The notes beneath the pieces are model-generated. The model was not told the DNA's origin. It did not search any database and saw only the letters and a list, made by a program, of their open reading frames with translations. Shown piece after piece: positions 1 through 5,256 of a stretch of 6,405 nucleotides of DNA. The number at the start of each line of letters is the position of its first letter. Within the stretch, counting starts at the first letter, position 1. The translations under genes and the position numbers were made by a program. The DNA comes from Nostoc cf. edaphicum LEGE 07299 (GTDB taxonomy: Bacteria > Cyanobacteriota > Cyanobacteriia > Cyanobacteriales > Nostocaceae), in the NCBI RefSeq assembly GCF_015207245.1, contig NZ_JADEXF010000224.1, positions 1 to 6,405 of the forward strand. The letters run 5' to 3'.

Positions 1-233
1 AAGAGACAGTTTCAGCCGTCGCCAAAACAGGTGCCCAAGCTTATCTGACTTCTGACTGTAAATTCCATCAGTTTCAAGAAAGCCGCGACCGCAATCTCAT
101 TTTAATCGATGCCGGACATTACGCTACCGAACGTCCGGCTTGCGATCGCTTAGTGCAAAAATTCCAGTCTTTAAACTTAGACTGGGTGCAATTAAGTCAA
201 AAAGATGAAGATTTCCGCCAGTTTTTTGCTTGA
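1..233 (+). CDS. NIF3-like dinuclear metal-centre protein, C-terminal fragment
   Basis: This is the 3' end of a gene that enters from the left; the reading frame starts at base 3 and ends at TGA 231-233, giving 77 visible residues. It contains ITGD-like 'TSDCKFHQFQE' followed by 'IDAGHYATE'. In the NIF3/YbgI/DUF34 family the last H and E of this motif (visible residues 39 and 43) are ligands of the two-metal site, and the fragment ends a short helix-strand segment later, as family members do. The family forms ring-shaped hexamers and is linked in the literature to GTP cyclohydrolase I type 2 annotations, but its reaction is not settled. No terminator hairpin is evident just after the stop. 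The N-terminal metal ligands lie outside the window, so completeness cannot be judged. The family call is secure; the function is not. Confidence 0.9.
   Translation, partial: ETVSAVAKTGAQAYLTSDCKFHQFQESRDRNLILIDAGHYATERPACDRLVQKFQSLNLDWVQLSQKDEDFRQFFA
142..149. repeat. HIP1 octamer GCGATCGC (one of seven in the window)
   Basis: HIP1 is the palindrome GCGATCGC, strongly over-represented in many cyanobacterial genomes. Copies are seen at 142-149, 1829-1836, 2581-2588, 2655-2662, 2944-2951, 4483-4490 and 6386-6393. Five of the seven lie inside coding sequence. By chance an octamer is expected about 0.1 times in a window this size, so this is good evidence for the host group. No local function can be assigned to single copies. 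Confidence 0.95.
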
Positions 234-385
234 TTACTGATGTGTCATTGTATTTTGTCGGTGATTTTTGAAAAAATTGTTGTATTTTAATTCTGTTAAG
301 ATATTCAGCTTTTCAATATTGATGCTGAAAATTCCTGTGTCCTTTTAGCTGTGTAATATTTAGAGTGTCCAAAACTCACTCATAT

Positions 386-401
386 CGTGATATAAATCAC
401 T
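386..401 (+). promoter_or_regulatory. Candidate CRP-family operator (GTGA-N6-TCAC)
   Basis: The sequence GTGA (387-390), TATAAA, TCAC (397-400) is a perfect copy of the symmetric core of the CRP-family site TGTGA-N6-TCACA; only the outermost T and A are changed (C and T here). Cyanobacterial cAMP receptor proteins such as SYCRP1 and AnCrpA recognise this type of site. It ends three bases before the TTGAGC element at 404, a position close to class II activation. The match is visible; binding is inferred, and a single 8-base core match can occur by chance in AT-rich DNA. Confidence 0.35.
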
Positions 402-403
402 GG

Positions 404-433
404 TTGAGCGTAATACTAATCACACAGTATGAA
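404..433 (+). promoter_or_regulatory. Possible sigma-70 promoter for the small gene at 510
   Basis: TTGAGC at 404-409 and TATGAA at 428-433 are 18 bases apart, matching TTGACA and TATAAT at five and four positions. The predicted transcript start near 440 would give a leader of about 70 bases to the gene at 510. The CRP-type palindrome lies directly upstream, centred about 46 bases before that start. The call rests only on sequence match and spacing. Confidence 0.3.
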
Positions 434-509
434 TGTTTCATATCAATTAGTAAGAGAGGAAAATGTTCCACACTAGACCTAATAATTTGCTCACTCTGCC
501 CTAATCAAG

Positions 510-728
510 ATGATTCGCACAATTATTGCATCTGCTTTCCAAACTGGATATCTTAGTGTTGAATCTGAGGGTTTACTCCAGCAGGTGCTAGCCACTAAAT
601 GCTATCAGTCAGAGGATTTGCCAGAGCTTGCAGCCTTATACGATGCAGTTCGCGCCGGAAAAATTAAACGAGAAGCATCCTCGTCAAACGTGCTTATAGA
701 ATTTCCTTTACCACATAAATCCTCCTGA
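510..728 (+). CDS. Small conserved cyanobacterial protein of unknown function (72 aa)
   Basis: The 72-residue product begins MIRTIIASAFQTGYLSVESEG. I recognise the N-terminal pattern 'IRTII-x-A-x-QTGYLSVESEGLL' as that of a small conserved cyanobacterial family, with a later acidic 'ED' segment and a 'AG-x-[IV]-[KR]-[RQ]E' stretch (here AGKIKRE, residues 49-55). No catalytic motif, membrane segment or metal site is visible; it is probably a small alpha-helical cytosolic protein. The start at 510 is chosen because the conserved residues begin at this ATG; the ribosome binding site is weak, which is common in this group. It has its own possible CRP-linked promoter at 386-433. The first 47 bases overlap an implausible frame. 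Function unknown. Confidence 0.75.
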   Translation: MIRTIIASAFQTGYLSVESEGLLQQVLATKCYQSEDLPELAALYDAVRAGKIKREASSSNVLIEFPLPHKSS

Positions 729-790
729 GACTTCTGGAGTAGAATTTTCTCATGGTCTTTTCCCTCTACTCTTGCCTAACGCTGTTGCCT

Positions 791-814
791 TTTTTCAGGT
801 TTTTGCCTGAAAAA
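791..814 (+). terminator. Inverted repeat, possible terminator of the small gene
   Basis: TTTTTCAGG (791-799) and CCTGAAAAA (806-814) form a perfect 9-bp stem with a 6-base loop, 62 bases after the stop of the small gene. The stem has only four G-C pairs and is not followed by a clear T run on the plus strand, so it is not a textbook factor-independent terminator. It could equally be a protein-binding palindrome. Confidence 0.35.
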
Positions 815-1154
815 CTCAAAACTATTTGGGTGTTGTTGTTGAAAAGTATCAAGGTCAGCAAGAGAATGAGTTAAGATCAGATACAAGTGGGTAAAAGTAA
901 AGCCAAGTCCCCGGACTTCCCAGTAATGCCAATGATTAAAAGCAGGCAAGTTAAACAACCGCAATCAACGATTGTTTTGGAGTATTCTTTATTACATAAT
1001 GGTAAGAATGACTCACCAGCAAATATGAACCTGGTTAGGACAGGTACTGAATTGTTCGACTTCTATAGAAGCAGACATTCCTTAGAATAAGCTGGAGGGA
1101 GATTGAGTTCATTGTTAGAGCATCTGATTTATGACCCAACATTATCCTGAGATT

Positions 1155-1186
1155 TTGACAAATAAAAGCAAATCTTGGGATTAGGT
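1155..1186 (+). promoter_or_regulatory. Weak promoter candidate upstream of the gene at 1303
   Basis: TTGACA at 1155-1160 is a perfect -35 element. The best -10 partners, GATTAG at 1179-1184 (18-base spacing) or TTAGGT at 1181-1186 (20-base spacing), match TATAAT poorly. If used, the leader to ATG 1303 would exceed 100 bases. Confidence 0.2.
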
Positions 1187-1302
1187 TATGAAGCGCACTT
1201 GTTCTGAATAGTGAAATTAACCTCTTAAAGGTGTAATGTAATGGGGTAAAACCCAGATTTTTACAGGTTTAACTACGTTGTTTAAAAAGGCAGAAACAGT
1301 AC

Positions 1303-1614
1303 ATGCTACACCGCAAGATTTATCAACTCTGTTGCGATGGGCGCGAGGTATGTGTTTTCTTGCGGGACCAGCAACGCTGGATTGAACGCGCCCGCATCAT
1401 AGACATAGAGGGAGATTTAGTGACTCTACGCTATGAAACAGAAGAAGAGGACGAAGTTTGTTCTTGGGAAGAAATGGTTCGCCTCGAGAGCATTGGTGCT
1501 GTAACGCAAAAATTGGCTTCAGTACCACGCGGTAATGTAGAACCTCTGATGACTGAAGATTGTCCCGAAGCAGAGCGCATCCACAACCGTTACACTGACT
1601 CGAATCCAGAATAA
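1303..1614 (+). CDS. Conserved cyanobacterial hypothetical protein (DUF6679-like)
   Basis: The 103-residue product starts MLHRKIYQLCCDGREVCVFL, and continues through 'DQQRWIERARIIDIEGDLVTLRYE' to a very acidic stretch and 'CSWEEMVRLESIGAVTQKLASVPRG' (about residues 52-76), after which conservation probably ends in a loose tail. I recognise this as a highly conserved protein found across cyanobacteria; from memory it corresponds to DUF6679, a label I cannot verify here. The pattern of short strands around 'ARIIDIEGDLVTLRYE' looks like a small SH3-like or Hfq-like barrel, but this is only a visual impression. An AAAAGG at 1285-1290 lies 12 bases before the ATG, a slightly distant ribosome binding site. 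The gene converges on the beta-CASP gene, with a heptad-repeat hairpin in the 64-bp gap. Function unknown; its reality as a gene is near certain. Confidence 0.9.
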   Translation: MLHRKIYQLCCDGREVCVFLRDQQRWIERARIIDIEGDLVTLRYETEEEDEVCSWEEMVRLESIGAVTQKLASVPRGNVEPLMTEDCPEAERIHNRYTDSNPE

Positions 1615-1620
1615 ATAATC

Positions 1621-1693
1621 AGTGCTGAGTGCTGAGTATCGAGTGCTGAGTAATAAATCCTAACTCAGGACTCAGAACTCAGGACTCAGGACT
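1621..1693. repeat. Heptanucleotide tandem repeats forming an inverted repeat
   Basis: The left arm (1621-1651) is four heptads of AGTGCTG type (one degenerate, AGTATCG) plus AGT. The right arm (1663-1693) is four heptads of ACTCAGG type (one ACTCAGA) plus ACT. Both arms are exactly 31 bases and can pair at 25 positions around an 11-base loop. This is the short tandemly repeated repetitive (STRR) style of filamentous cyanobacteria. It lies between two convergent genes and could act as a two-way terminator or transcript-end hairpin. The right arm runs into the beta-CASP gene and provides its last four codons and stop. Confidence 0.85.
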
Positions 1694-3349
1694 AGATAAA
1701 CCTTCAAAGGCAGGACAGTAACCTTCGAGAGTTACTTTAAAGTTATACAACGGGGAAGCTGGATTCCAACACCGCTGCCCCCTTTGATGTCGGCAGGTAC
1801 CACAACAGTCTACATCTGTCCAGGTATAGCGATCGCTGTTTTGGTTGAGTAGTTCTCGTTGAGACAATCCCCTTAATACTAATTCTTCCCCTTGCCAACG
1901 AGCTTCGATTAAACCAGTATCGGCAAATTGCCGCCAACGCGAATCGGCAGTAATCACATTGGGTAGGGTGATTGTGATTACTGTTCCTAACTCTGTCAGT
2001 TCGCCTTCATAGTTAGTCTCAGGTGCTGCCGGTTGTAAAAATGTGTCGCCGATGGGCAGTTCTACTAAGGTATCAGCCGCCGGAGAATGTACGTGGTAGC
2101 GGTTTTGCAACTCCTCTAAGCTAGTCAGGTCTGCCAAGTAGGCAGGAGAACCGTGGACAAAAACGACGTGCTGGGGTCGCAAATTATGAATTAGCTGCGT
2201 AGTACCAGGGCCATCGCTATGTTGAGCTAAAAGATAGGTTTCGATAGTGGTGGGTGCTAAATATTCTTTGTTAACTTTTATATCAATTTTTTCTGGTAGG
2301 AGAATCAGCCAAGGGCCTGTGTCTAATTGGCAATGTTCGCCTAAATCAGATGTCGAGTCGGTGAGGACAATACAAGGTGACTTGCCTACACTGGGACGAT
2401 GTTCTGCTTGTAGACGACGCACGCGGGGACGTACCCGTTCATCCCAAAATAAGGGTTGGTGGCGGGCGAAGTTCTGCACCGATGGGGGGAGATGGGGTAA
2501 CAGTTCTAGGTATGCATCGCATCCAGTGGCGACAGCACCATCTACCCAGATATCTAAATCTCGTCCGGTGAAGTGGTGATGCGATCGCAAGAGCATTAAT
2601 AATTCTTGACCCAATCCTAAAGCCGGGGTGGGAAGAATTACAGAACAATGGTCGGCGATCGCTCGATTAATTCGCTCGGCTAGTTGATTTTCTTGGTTGC
2701 GGCGGTGAGGATGACGGGATGTGCCATAACTACCTTCAATAATTAGCACATCTAAATCTAAACCCCGCAGTTCCTCTAAACGCAAACCTTCTACTAGTCG
2801 GGAGTTCGATAAGAAAAAGTCTCCTGTATACAGTAGCTTGTAAGTACGCTGCTGGGTGGTATAGGTGAGGAGAATTGCTACTGCTCCTGGTAAATGTCCT
2901 GCGGGAAATAATTCTGCCACCAAACCATCTTGAAATTCCACTGGCGATCGCAATGGCAAGGCATGACAAAATTGGGAAATTTTCTCAGGGTCTTCGTCTA
3001 GCCAATTCAGCGGTAGTAACTTGCTAGTTACCTCACTACCATAAATAGGTAACTTGGGAAAAGCTGTATGCAGCGCCAGTAAACCTTTAGCATGATCTGG
3101 GTGAGCGTGACTAATCAAAACTAAATCTGCTGGTAGGGGCAAACTAGTTCCACGTCCCGATTTAGTAAGCCCCTTAGCCAGCGATGAAATATCCTCCAAA
3201 CCACAGTCCAACAGAATGCGGTGTGGCCCCATTTTCACCAATAAACACACGCCCTCGTTGTCATGCTGGACACTATAGGGCAAACATTCTAATTCACTAC
3301 CCCCTTCCGCAGCATCTACGCGAGAGGATGCCGATAGATTATCCCTCAT
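1679..3349 (-). CDS. Metallo-beta-lactamase/beta-CASP nuclease-like protein with C-terminal Cys4 module
   Basis: The 556-residue product has the full zinc-nuclease set of the CPSF73/RNase J/TTHA0252-type beta-CASP superfamily: HAHPDH at 81-86, the histidine in 'AGH' at 152, 'TGD' aspartate 177, motif A glutamate 205 in 'IEGSYG', 'ALGLGQELL' near 243-251 opening the beta-CASP insert, motif B histidine 377 in 'AQHSDG', and motif C histidine 399 in 'VFVHG'. With all ligands present it is probably an active RNA endonuclease or exonuclease in the cytosol. After the enzyme core there is a linker and a short domain, ending in C516-x2-C519-x7-C527-x17-C545, which looks like a zinc or iron-sulfur site. 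The ATG at 3347-3349 is supported by a strong GGAGG five bases upstream. No KH domain is visible. The last residues (SPES) come from the heptad repeat. The substrate is unknown; it is not housekeeping RNase J by layout. Confidence 0.92.
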   Translation of the reverse strand: MRDNLSASSRVDAAEGGSELECLPYSVQHDNEGVCLLVKMGPHRILLDCGLEDISSLAKGLTKSGRGTSLPLPADLVLISHAHPDHAKGLLALHTAFPKLPIYGSEVTSKLLPLNWLDEDPEKISQFCHALPLRSPVEFQDGLVAELFPAGHLPGAVAILLTYTTQQRTYKLLYTGDFFLSNSRLVEGLRLEELRGLDLDVLIIEGSYGTSRHPHRRNQENQLAERINRAIADHCSVILPTPALGLGQELLMLLRSHHHFTGRDLDIWVDGAVATGCDAYLELLPHLPPSVQNFARHQPLFWDERVRPRVRRLQAEHRPSVGKSPCIVLTDSTSDLGEHCQLDTGPWLILLPEKIDIKVNKEYLAPTTIETYLLAQHSDGPGTTQLIHNLRPQHVVFVHGSPAYLADLTSLEELQNRYHVHSPAADTLVELPIGDTFLQPAAPETNYEGELTELGTVITITLPNVITADSRWRQFADTGLIEARWQGEELVLRGLSQRELLNQNSDRYTWTDVDCCGTCRHQRGQRCWNPASPLYNFKVTLEGYCPAFEGLSSPES

Positions 3350-3352
3350 GCT

Positions 3353-3360
3353 CTCCTCCC
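3353..3360 (-). promoter_or_regulatory. Strong ribosome binding site of the beta-CASP gene
   Basis: Read on the minus strand, GGGAGGAG lies just before the ATG at 3349, with GGAGG five bases away. It fixes the start of this protein and is unusually strong compared with the weak sites of the other genes in the window. Confidence 0.75.
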
Positions 3361-3390
3361 CTCAAACCTGATCGTCATGGACATATCCCA

Positions 3391-3454
3391 AAAGCCAAAA
3401 GTTACACAAATTTTGGTTTTGTGACTTAGGGGTAAGTTTTATCATGCGCCCCTA
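3391..3454. repeat. Two adjacent hairpins upstream of the beta-CASP gene
   Basis: AAAGCCAAAA (3391-3400) pairs with TTTTGGTTTT (3411-3420) over 10 positions, one of them G-T, with a 10-base loop. Immediately after, TAGGGG (3427-3432) pairs with CCCCTA (3449-3454) around a 16-base loop. A GTGA tetramer (3421-3424) sits between them. They lie in the leader or promoter region of the minus-strand beta-CASP gene and to the left of the structured RNA candidate. Subterminal hairpins are typical of IS200/IS605-type ends, but no such end is proven here. Confidence 0.4.
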
Positions 3455-3480
3455 CACCCTGAGAATACGGATTTTTGATT

Positions 3481-3642
3481 GGGGAGGACGCCTGCACCGA
3501 ACCCGCACTGGTTCGGAAAGGTGGGCTAACCAGAAGCCATCAAACTAGTAGCTCAGGGAGTTTGCCTCTGGTTTCTTTTCCCTTTACAAGTTTTGAGCGC
3601 TCTTAGCCAACTCACCCTCCGGGAAGTCGATCGAGCGTCTAC
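3481..3642 (+). ncRNA. Structured RNA candidate, HEARO/omega-RNA-like, stand-alone
   Basis: This stretch folds into a compact set of stems read by eye. Closing stem: GACGC 3487-3491 with GCGTC 3635-3639. Hairpin: CCGAAC 3497-3502 with GTTCGG 3511-3516, 8-base loop. Long stem: GGTG 3520-3523 with CACC 3613-3616 and GGCTAA 3524-3529 with TTAGCC 3603-3608, separated by a one-sided AACT bulge. Inside it: CCAGA 3530-3534 with TCTGG 3567-3571, capped by CAAACT 3541-3546 with AGTTTG 3559-3564. The loop bases GCTCA 3551-3555 can pair with TGAGC 3594-3598 as a pseudoknot. Size, branched fold, pseudoknot and the 'GGAAAGGTGGGCTAACCAGAAGC' style recall the HEARO RNA of IscB/IsrB elements, common in cyanobacteria. 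No IscB or transposase gene follows, so it would be a stand-alone copy. The strand is chosen on this resemblance. The fold is well supported; the family name is inferred from memory. Confidence 0.5.
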
Positions 3643-3703
3643 AGATTTATCTCAATGTGCGGAGCCATTGCCATGATAATTATCTGAATCATAGAATCCA
3701 TTC

Positions 3704-3727
3704 TTCGTGCCAAAAAATAAGCACGAA
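3704..3727. repeat. 7-bp hairpin downstream of the RNA candidate
   Basis: TTCGTGC (3704-3710) and GCACGAA (3721-3727) form a perfect stem around the loop CAAAAAATAA. It lies about 60 bases after the structured RNA and could be a terminator-like end or a subterminal hairpin of a mobile element. There is no T run after it on the plus strand. Confidence 0.4.
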
Positions 3728-3815
3728 AGCGTAAATATAACTGTTAATCCAGCTAGAATCAGCTTTACATCCATTTGTCTGCTGCCCTTTACTCAAAGAC
3801 TTTCCTATATTAATT

Positions 3816-3845
3816 TAGTGCTTCCGCAATCAAACGGAATCACTA
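3816..3845. repeat. Imperfect hairpin, 10 of 11 positions paired
   Basis: TAGTGCTTCCG (3816-3826) pairs with CGGAATCACTA (3835-3845) at ten of eleven positions around the 8-base loop CAATCAAA. It lies 125 bases beyond the stop of the minus-strand DUF29 gene, so it may end that transcript, or mark the right side of a small mobile element. Confidence 0.45.
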
Positions 3846-3969
3846 GAAAATCTTTACTATGCTTATATGGATTGGGCAATAGGTAAATTTACCACAATCA
3901 GTCAGATTGTAGAACCTTTCGGTCAAGCTGTCTATCTAGATGTAAAGCAATATGACAACGAGCAATCGT

Positions 3970-4437
3970 CTACAGCCCGGAAAAATCCTCATCTAAAATC
4001 TGCTCAATCGAAAAAGGAGAAACGGTGGGATATTCACTTTTTTGGGGTATGCGAATCCCAAACTTAGCCAGTTTAGCTTCTTTAATGGCTAGCTTGCGAA
4101 CATCTGGGTAGGCTTTTTCCACAGCCTCAACCAGAAAACTTTTTAGAGAAGGAGTATCTGCCAAATTATTCAGAACTCGCTGACGATGTTCCAGTATTGA
4201 GCTATACCAGCTTCCTTTTATGCTATCGGGGACATCATGCTGAACTCGCAACTTGAGTAAATGCGCTAATAAAATTGTCAGATTGCTTTTGAGGGCATTT
4301 TTTTCTGCCTTACCCAAATCAACTAGTTCCTCAATCAAATGCTCAATATCCAACGCCTCAAATTCATGATTTTGTAACTGTTGAATGGTTTGCTCAATCC
4401 ATAATTGCAAATCTTGATCGTATAGCGGGTTAGGCAT
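3970..4437 (-). CDS. DUF29 family protein
   Basis: The 155-residue product shows the pattern of the DUF29 family, which is greatly expanded in cyanobacteria: 'LYDQDLQLWIEQT' at residues 5-17, 'LIEELVDLGKAEKNALKSNL' in the middle, 'LLAHLLKLRVQ', 'WYSSILEHRQRVLNNLADTPSLKSFL' and the ending 'CPF-like' 'SPFSIEQILDEDF' near residues 140-152. The length is normal for the family, so the gene looks intact. It is expected to be an all-helical cytosolic protein; no enzyme activity is known, and members often lie near toxin-antitoxin or mobile DNA, though no partner toxin is seen here. An AGGAG at 4450-4454 (minus strand) lies 12 bases before the ATG, a long but usable spacing. The HEAT-repeat gene lies upstream on the same strand, 126 bases away, so they may share a transcript. 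Family call is confident; role unknown. Confidence 0.9.
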   Translation of the reverse strand: MPNPLYDQDLQLWIEQTIQQLQNHEFEALDIEHLIEELVDLGKAEKNALKSNLTILLAHLLKLRVQHDVPDSIKGSWYSSILEHRQRVLNNLADTPSLKSFLVEAVEKAYPDVRKLAIKEAKLAKFGIRIPQKSEYPTVSPFSIEQILDEDFSGL

Positions 4438-4563
4438 TTTTCAGATCAACTCCTAGTTACTCACTCGATCGTAGCGATGAAAGCGATCGCACTTAGAGCC
4501 AAGGCGAATAGAATTGCTCGCGGTACAGTGCATGAACGCGGCTACACAGGTATGAATAACGGA

Positions 4564-5244
4564 TTATCTAGTTCGCAACAATTGCACAAAGGTATTACTC
4601 ACCGTGTTGTCTTTAGTATCCGCCGCGTATTGAATCAAATCTTCCCGCAATCGTGCAAACCCTTGGGTAGGTTCCCAGGCTTGGGCAAAGATGTTGAGAG
4701 TTTTCACACCGCGATCGTGGTTTAATGAAGCAGGAATTGTTTCCCTGTTAGGGAAGCCCAGCCATGTAAGTAGGGTTTTGACTTCTTCAGTGCCGCCACC
4801 CAAGAAATAGGTTAAAAATCGCCACCGTGCAAATTCTGATTGACCTGCATAATAAACGTTATCCAGAATTACAACAATATTATTTAGGTTGAGTTGTTCT
4901 ATCTTTCCCAATGCCTCTGCTGCACTGGAACGAACAATTGAGTCAACGGATTTATCCTTGAGGATTTTGGCAGCTTTCTGGGCAATATCTTCTGGTTTCT
5001 CAAATAGTGATTTCAAATTTTGCAAATCATATTCATTAAATTTATCAAAAGCGAGTTGCTTAACTTCGTCATGTCCATCATCAAGGGCGGTTAATATACC
5101 GTTAATCTGCCACGCTTGGGGCTTGGGTTTGGGGGTTTCTTTGGCACTAACCCAAAATAGACATAGGAGGAAAGTCAGGAGTAGGGTGAAACAGAATAGG
5201 AAAAAGAGCGAGAGCTTGCGAGTGTACCGGGGTATGGTCAGCAT
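4564..5244 (-). CDS. Membrane-anchored HEAT-repeat protein, possible truncated HEAT/STAND relative
   Basis: Starting at the ATG at 5242-5244, the product has 226 residues; an upstream TTG at 5254-5256 would add four and is less likely. A basic N-terminus (RYTRK) precedes one strongly hydrophobic segment, about residues 11-33, so it is an inner-membrane anchor or uncleaved signal. After a proline-lysine linker, residues about 46-113 contain HEAT-like helices ('EVKQLAFDKFNEYD', 'EDIAQKAAKILKDKSVDSIVRSSAAEALGKI'), followed by 'NIVVILDNVYY', 'RWRFLTYFLGGGTEEVKTLLTWLGFP' and 'VKTLNIFAQAWEP'. I recall this order from large Nostoc proteins in which HEAT repeats are followed by a STAND-type NTPase; here the chain stops soon after, with no Walker motif. 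It is therefore either a short relative or the truncated remnant of such a protein. No clear ribosome binding site is seen. Gene reality is strong; the STAND link is from memory. Confidence 0.8.
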   Translation of the reverse strand: MLTIPRYTRKLSLFFLFCFTLLLTFLLCLFWVSAKETPKPKPQAWQINGILTALDDGHDEVKQLAFDKFNEYDLQNLKSLFEKPEDIAQKAAKILKDKSVDSIVRSSAAEALGKIEQLNLNNIVVILDNVYYAGQSEFARWRFLTYFLGGGTEEVKTLLTWLGFPNRETIPASLNHDRGVKTLNIFAQAWEPTQGFARLREDLIQYAADTKDNTVSNTFVQLLRTR

Positions 5245-5256
5245 AATTTGGTGCAA

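Larger units (their letters stand above)
234..509. other. AT-rich intergenic region between NIF3-like gene and small gene
   Basis: This 276-bp stretch has no convincing gene. A 63-codon frame from 365 to 556 overlaps the better gene starting at 510, has no ribosome binding site and resembles nothing known to me. The region holds a CRP-type palindrome at 387-400 and a possible promoter at 404-433, listed separately. No factor-independent terminator for the upstream gene is visible. Confidence 0.6.
729..1302. other. Gene-poor intergenic region (574 bp)
   Basis: I see no convincing gene here. Two short frames, one on each strand (776-964 minus; 887-1090 plus with a GTG start), overlap each other, lack ribosome binding sites and look like chance. 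The region holds a 9-bp inverted repeat at 791-814 just after the small gene, and a TTGACA at 1155-1160 that could be the -35 element of a promoter for the gene at 1303, although its -10 partner is weak. Confidence 0.6.
3643..3969. other. Intergenic region right of the RNA candidate
   Basis: No gene is supported in these 327 bases; a 66-codon plus-strand frame at 3867-4067 runs antisense into the DUF29 gene and looks like chance. The region is rich in small palindromes: GATAATTATC (3675-3684), a 7-bp hairpin TTCGTGC/GCACGAA (3704-3710 with 3721-3727), an 11-position hairpin at 3816-3845, and the perfect 12-base palindrome GGTAAATTTACC at 3882-3893. If 3481-3642 is part of a small mobile element, its right end should lie here. 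Confidence 0.55.

Noticed and set aside
410..423. NtcA-type site GTA-N8-TAC
   Set aside because: The sequence is GTA-N8-CAC, with one of six key bases wrong, and it lies between the proposed -35 and -10 elements, not at an activating position.
365..556. 63-codon plus-strand frame
   Set aside because: It overlaps the well-supported start of the small conserved gene at 510, has no ribosome binding site and an odd, cysteine-rich composition that resembles no family I know.
776..1090. Two short overlapping frames on opposite strands (776-964 minus, 887-1090 plus)
   Set aside because: Neither has a good start region or recognisable protein pattern; they overlap in AT-rich non-coding DNA.
2247..2579. 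110-codon plus-strand frame, and other frames within 1743-2969
   Set aside because: They lie antisense or out of frame inside the beta-CASP gene, whose motifs and length leave no doubt about the true frame.
3481..3642. tRNA, SRP RNA, tmRNA, RNase P RNA, cobalamin or glutamine riboswitch
   Set aside because: I looked for the TTCGA loop, GGAAGGAAGCA-type SRP loop, and riboswitch cores and found none; the observed fold with its long-range pseudoknot does not match these families.
3643..3969. Remnant of an iscB or tnpA gene after the structured RNA
   Set aside because: No frame shows RuvC, HNH or Y1-transposase motifs; stops are frequent in all frames.
3867..4067. 66-codon plus-strand frame
   Set aside because: Its second half is antisense to the DUF29 gene, and the first half lacks a ribosome binding site or conserved pattern.
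4477..4725. 82-codon plus-strand frame starting near a HIP1 site
   Set aside because: It is antisense to the 3' end of the HEAT-repeat gene and has arginine-rich shadow composition.
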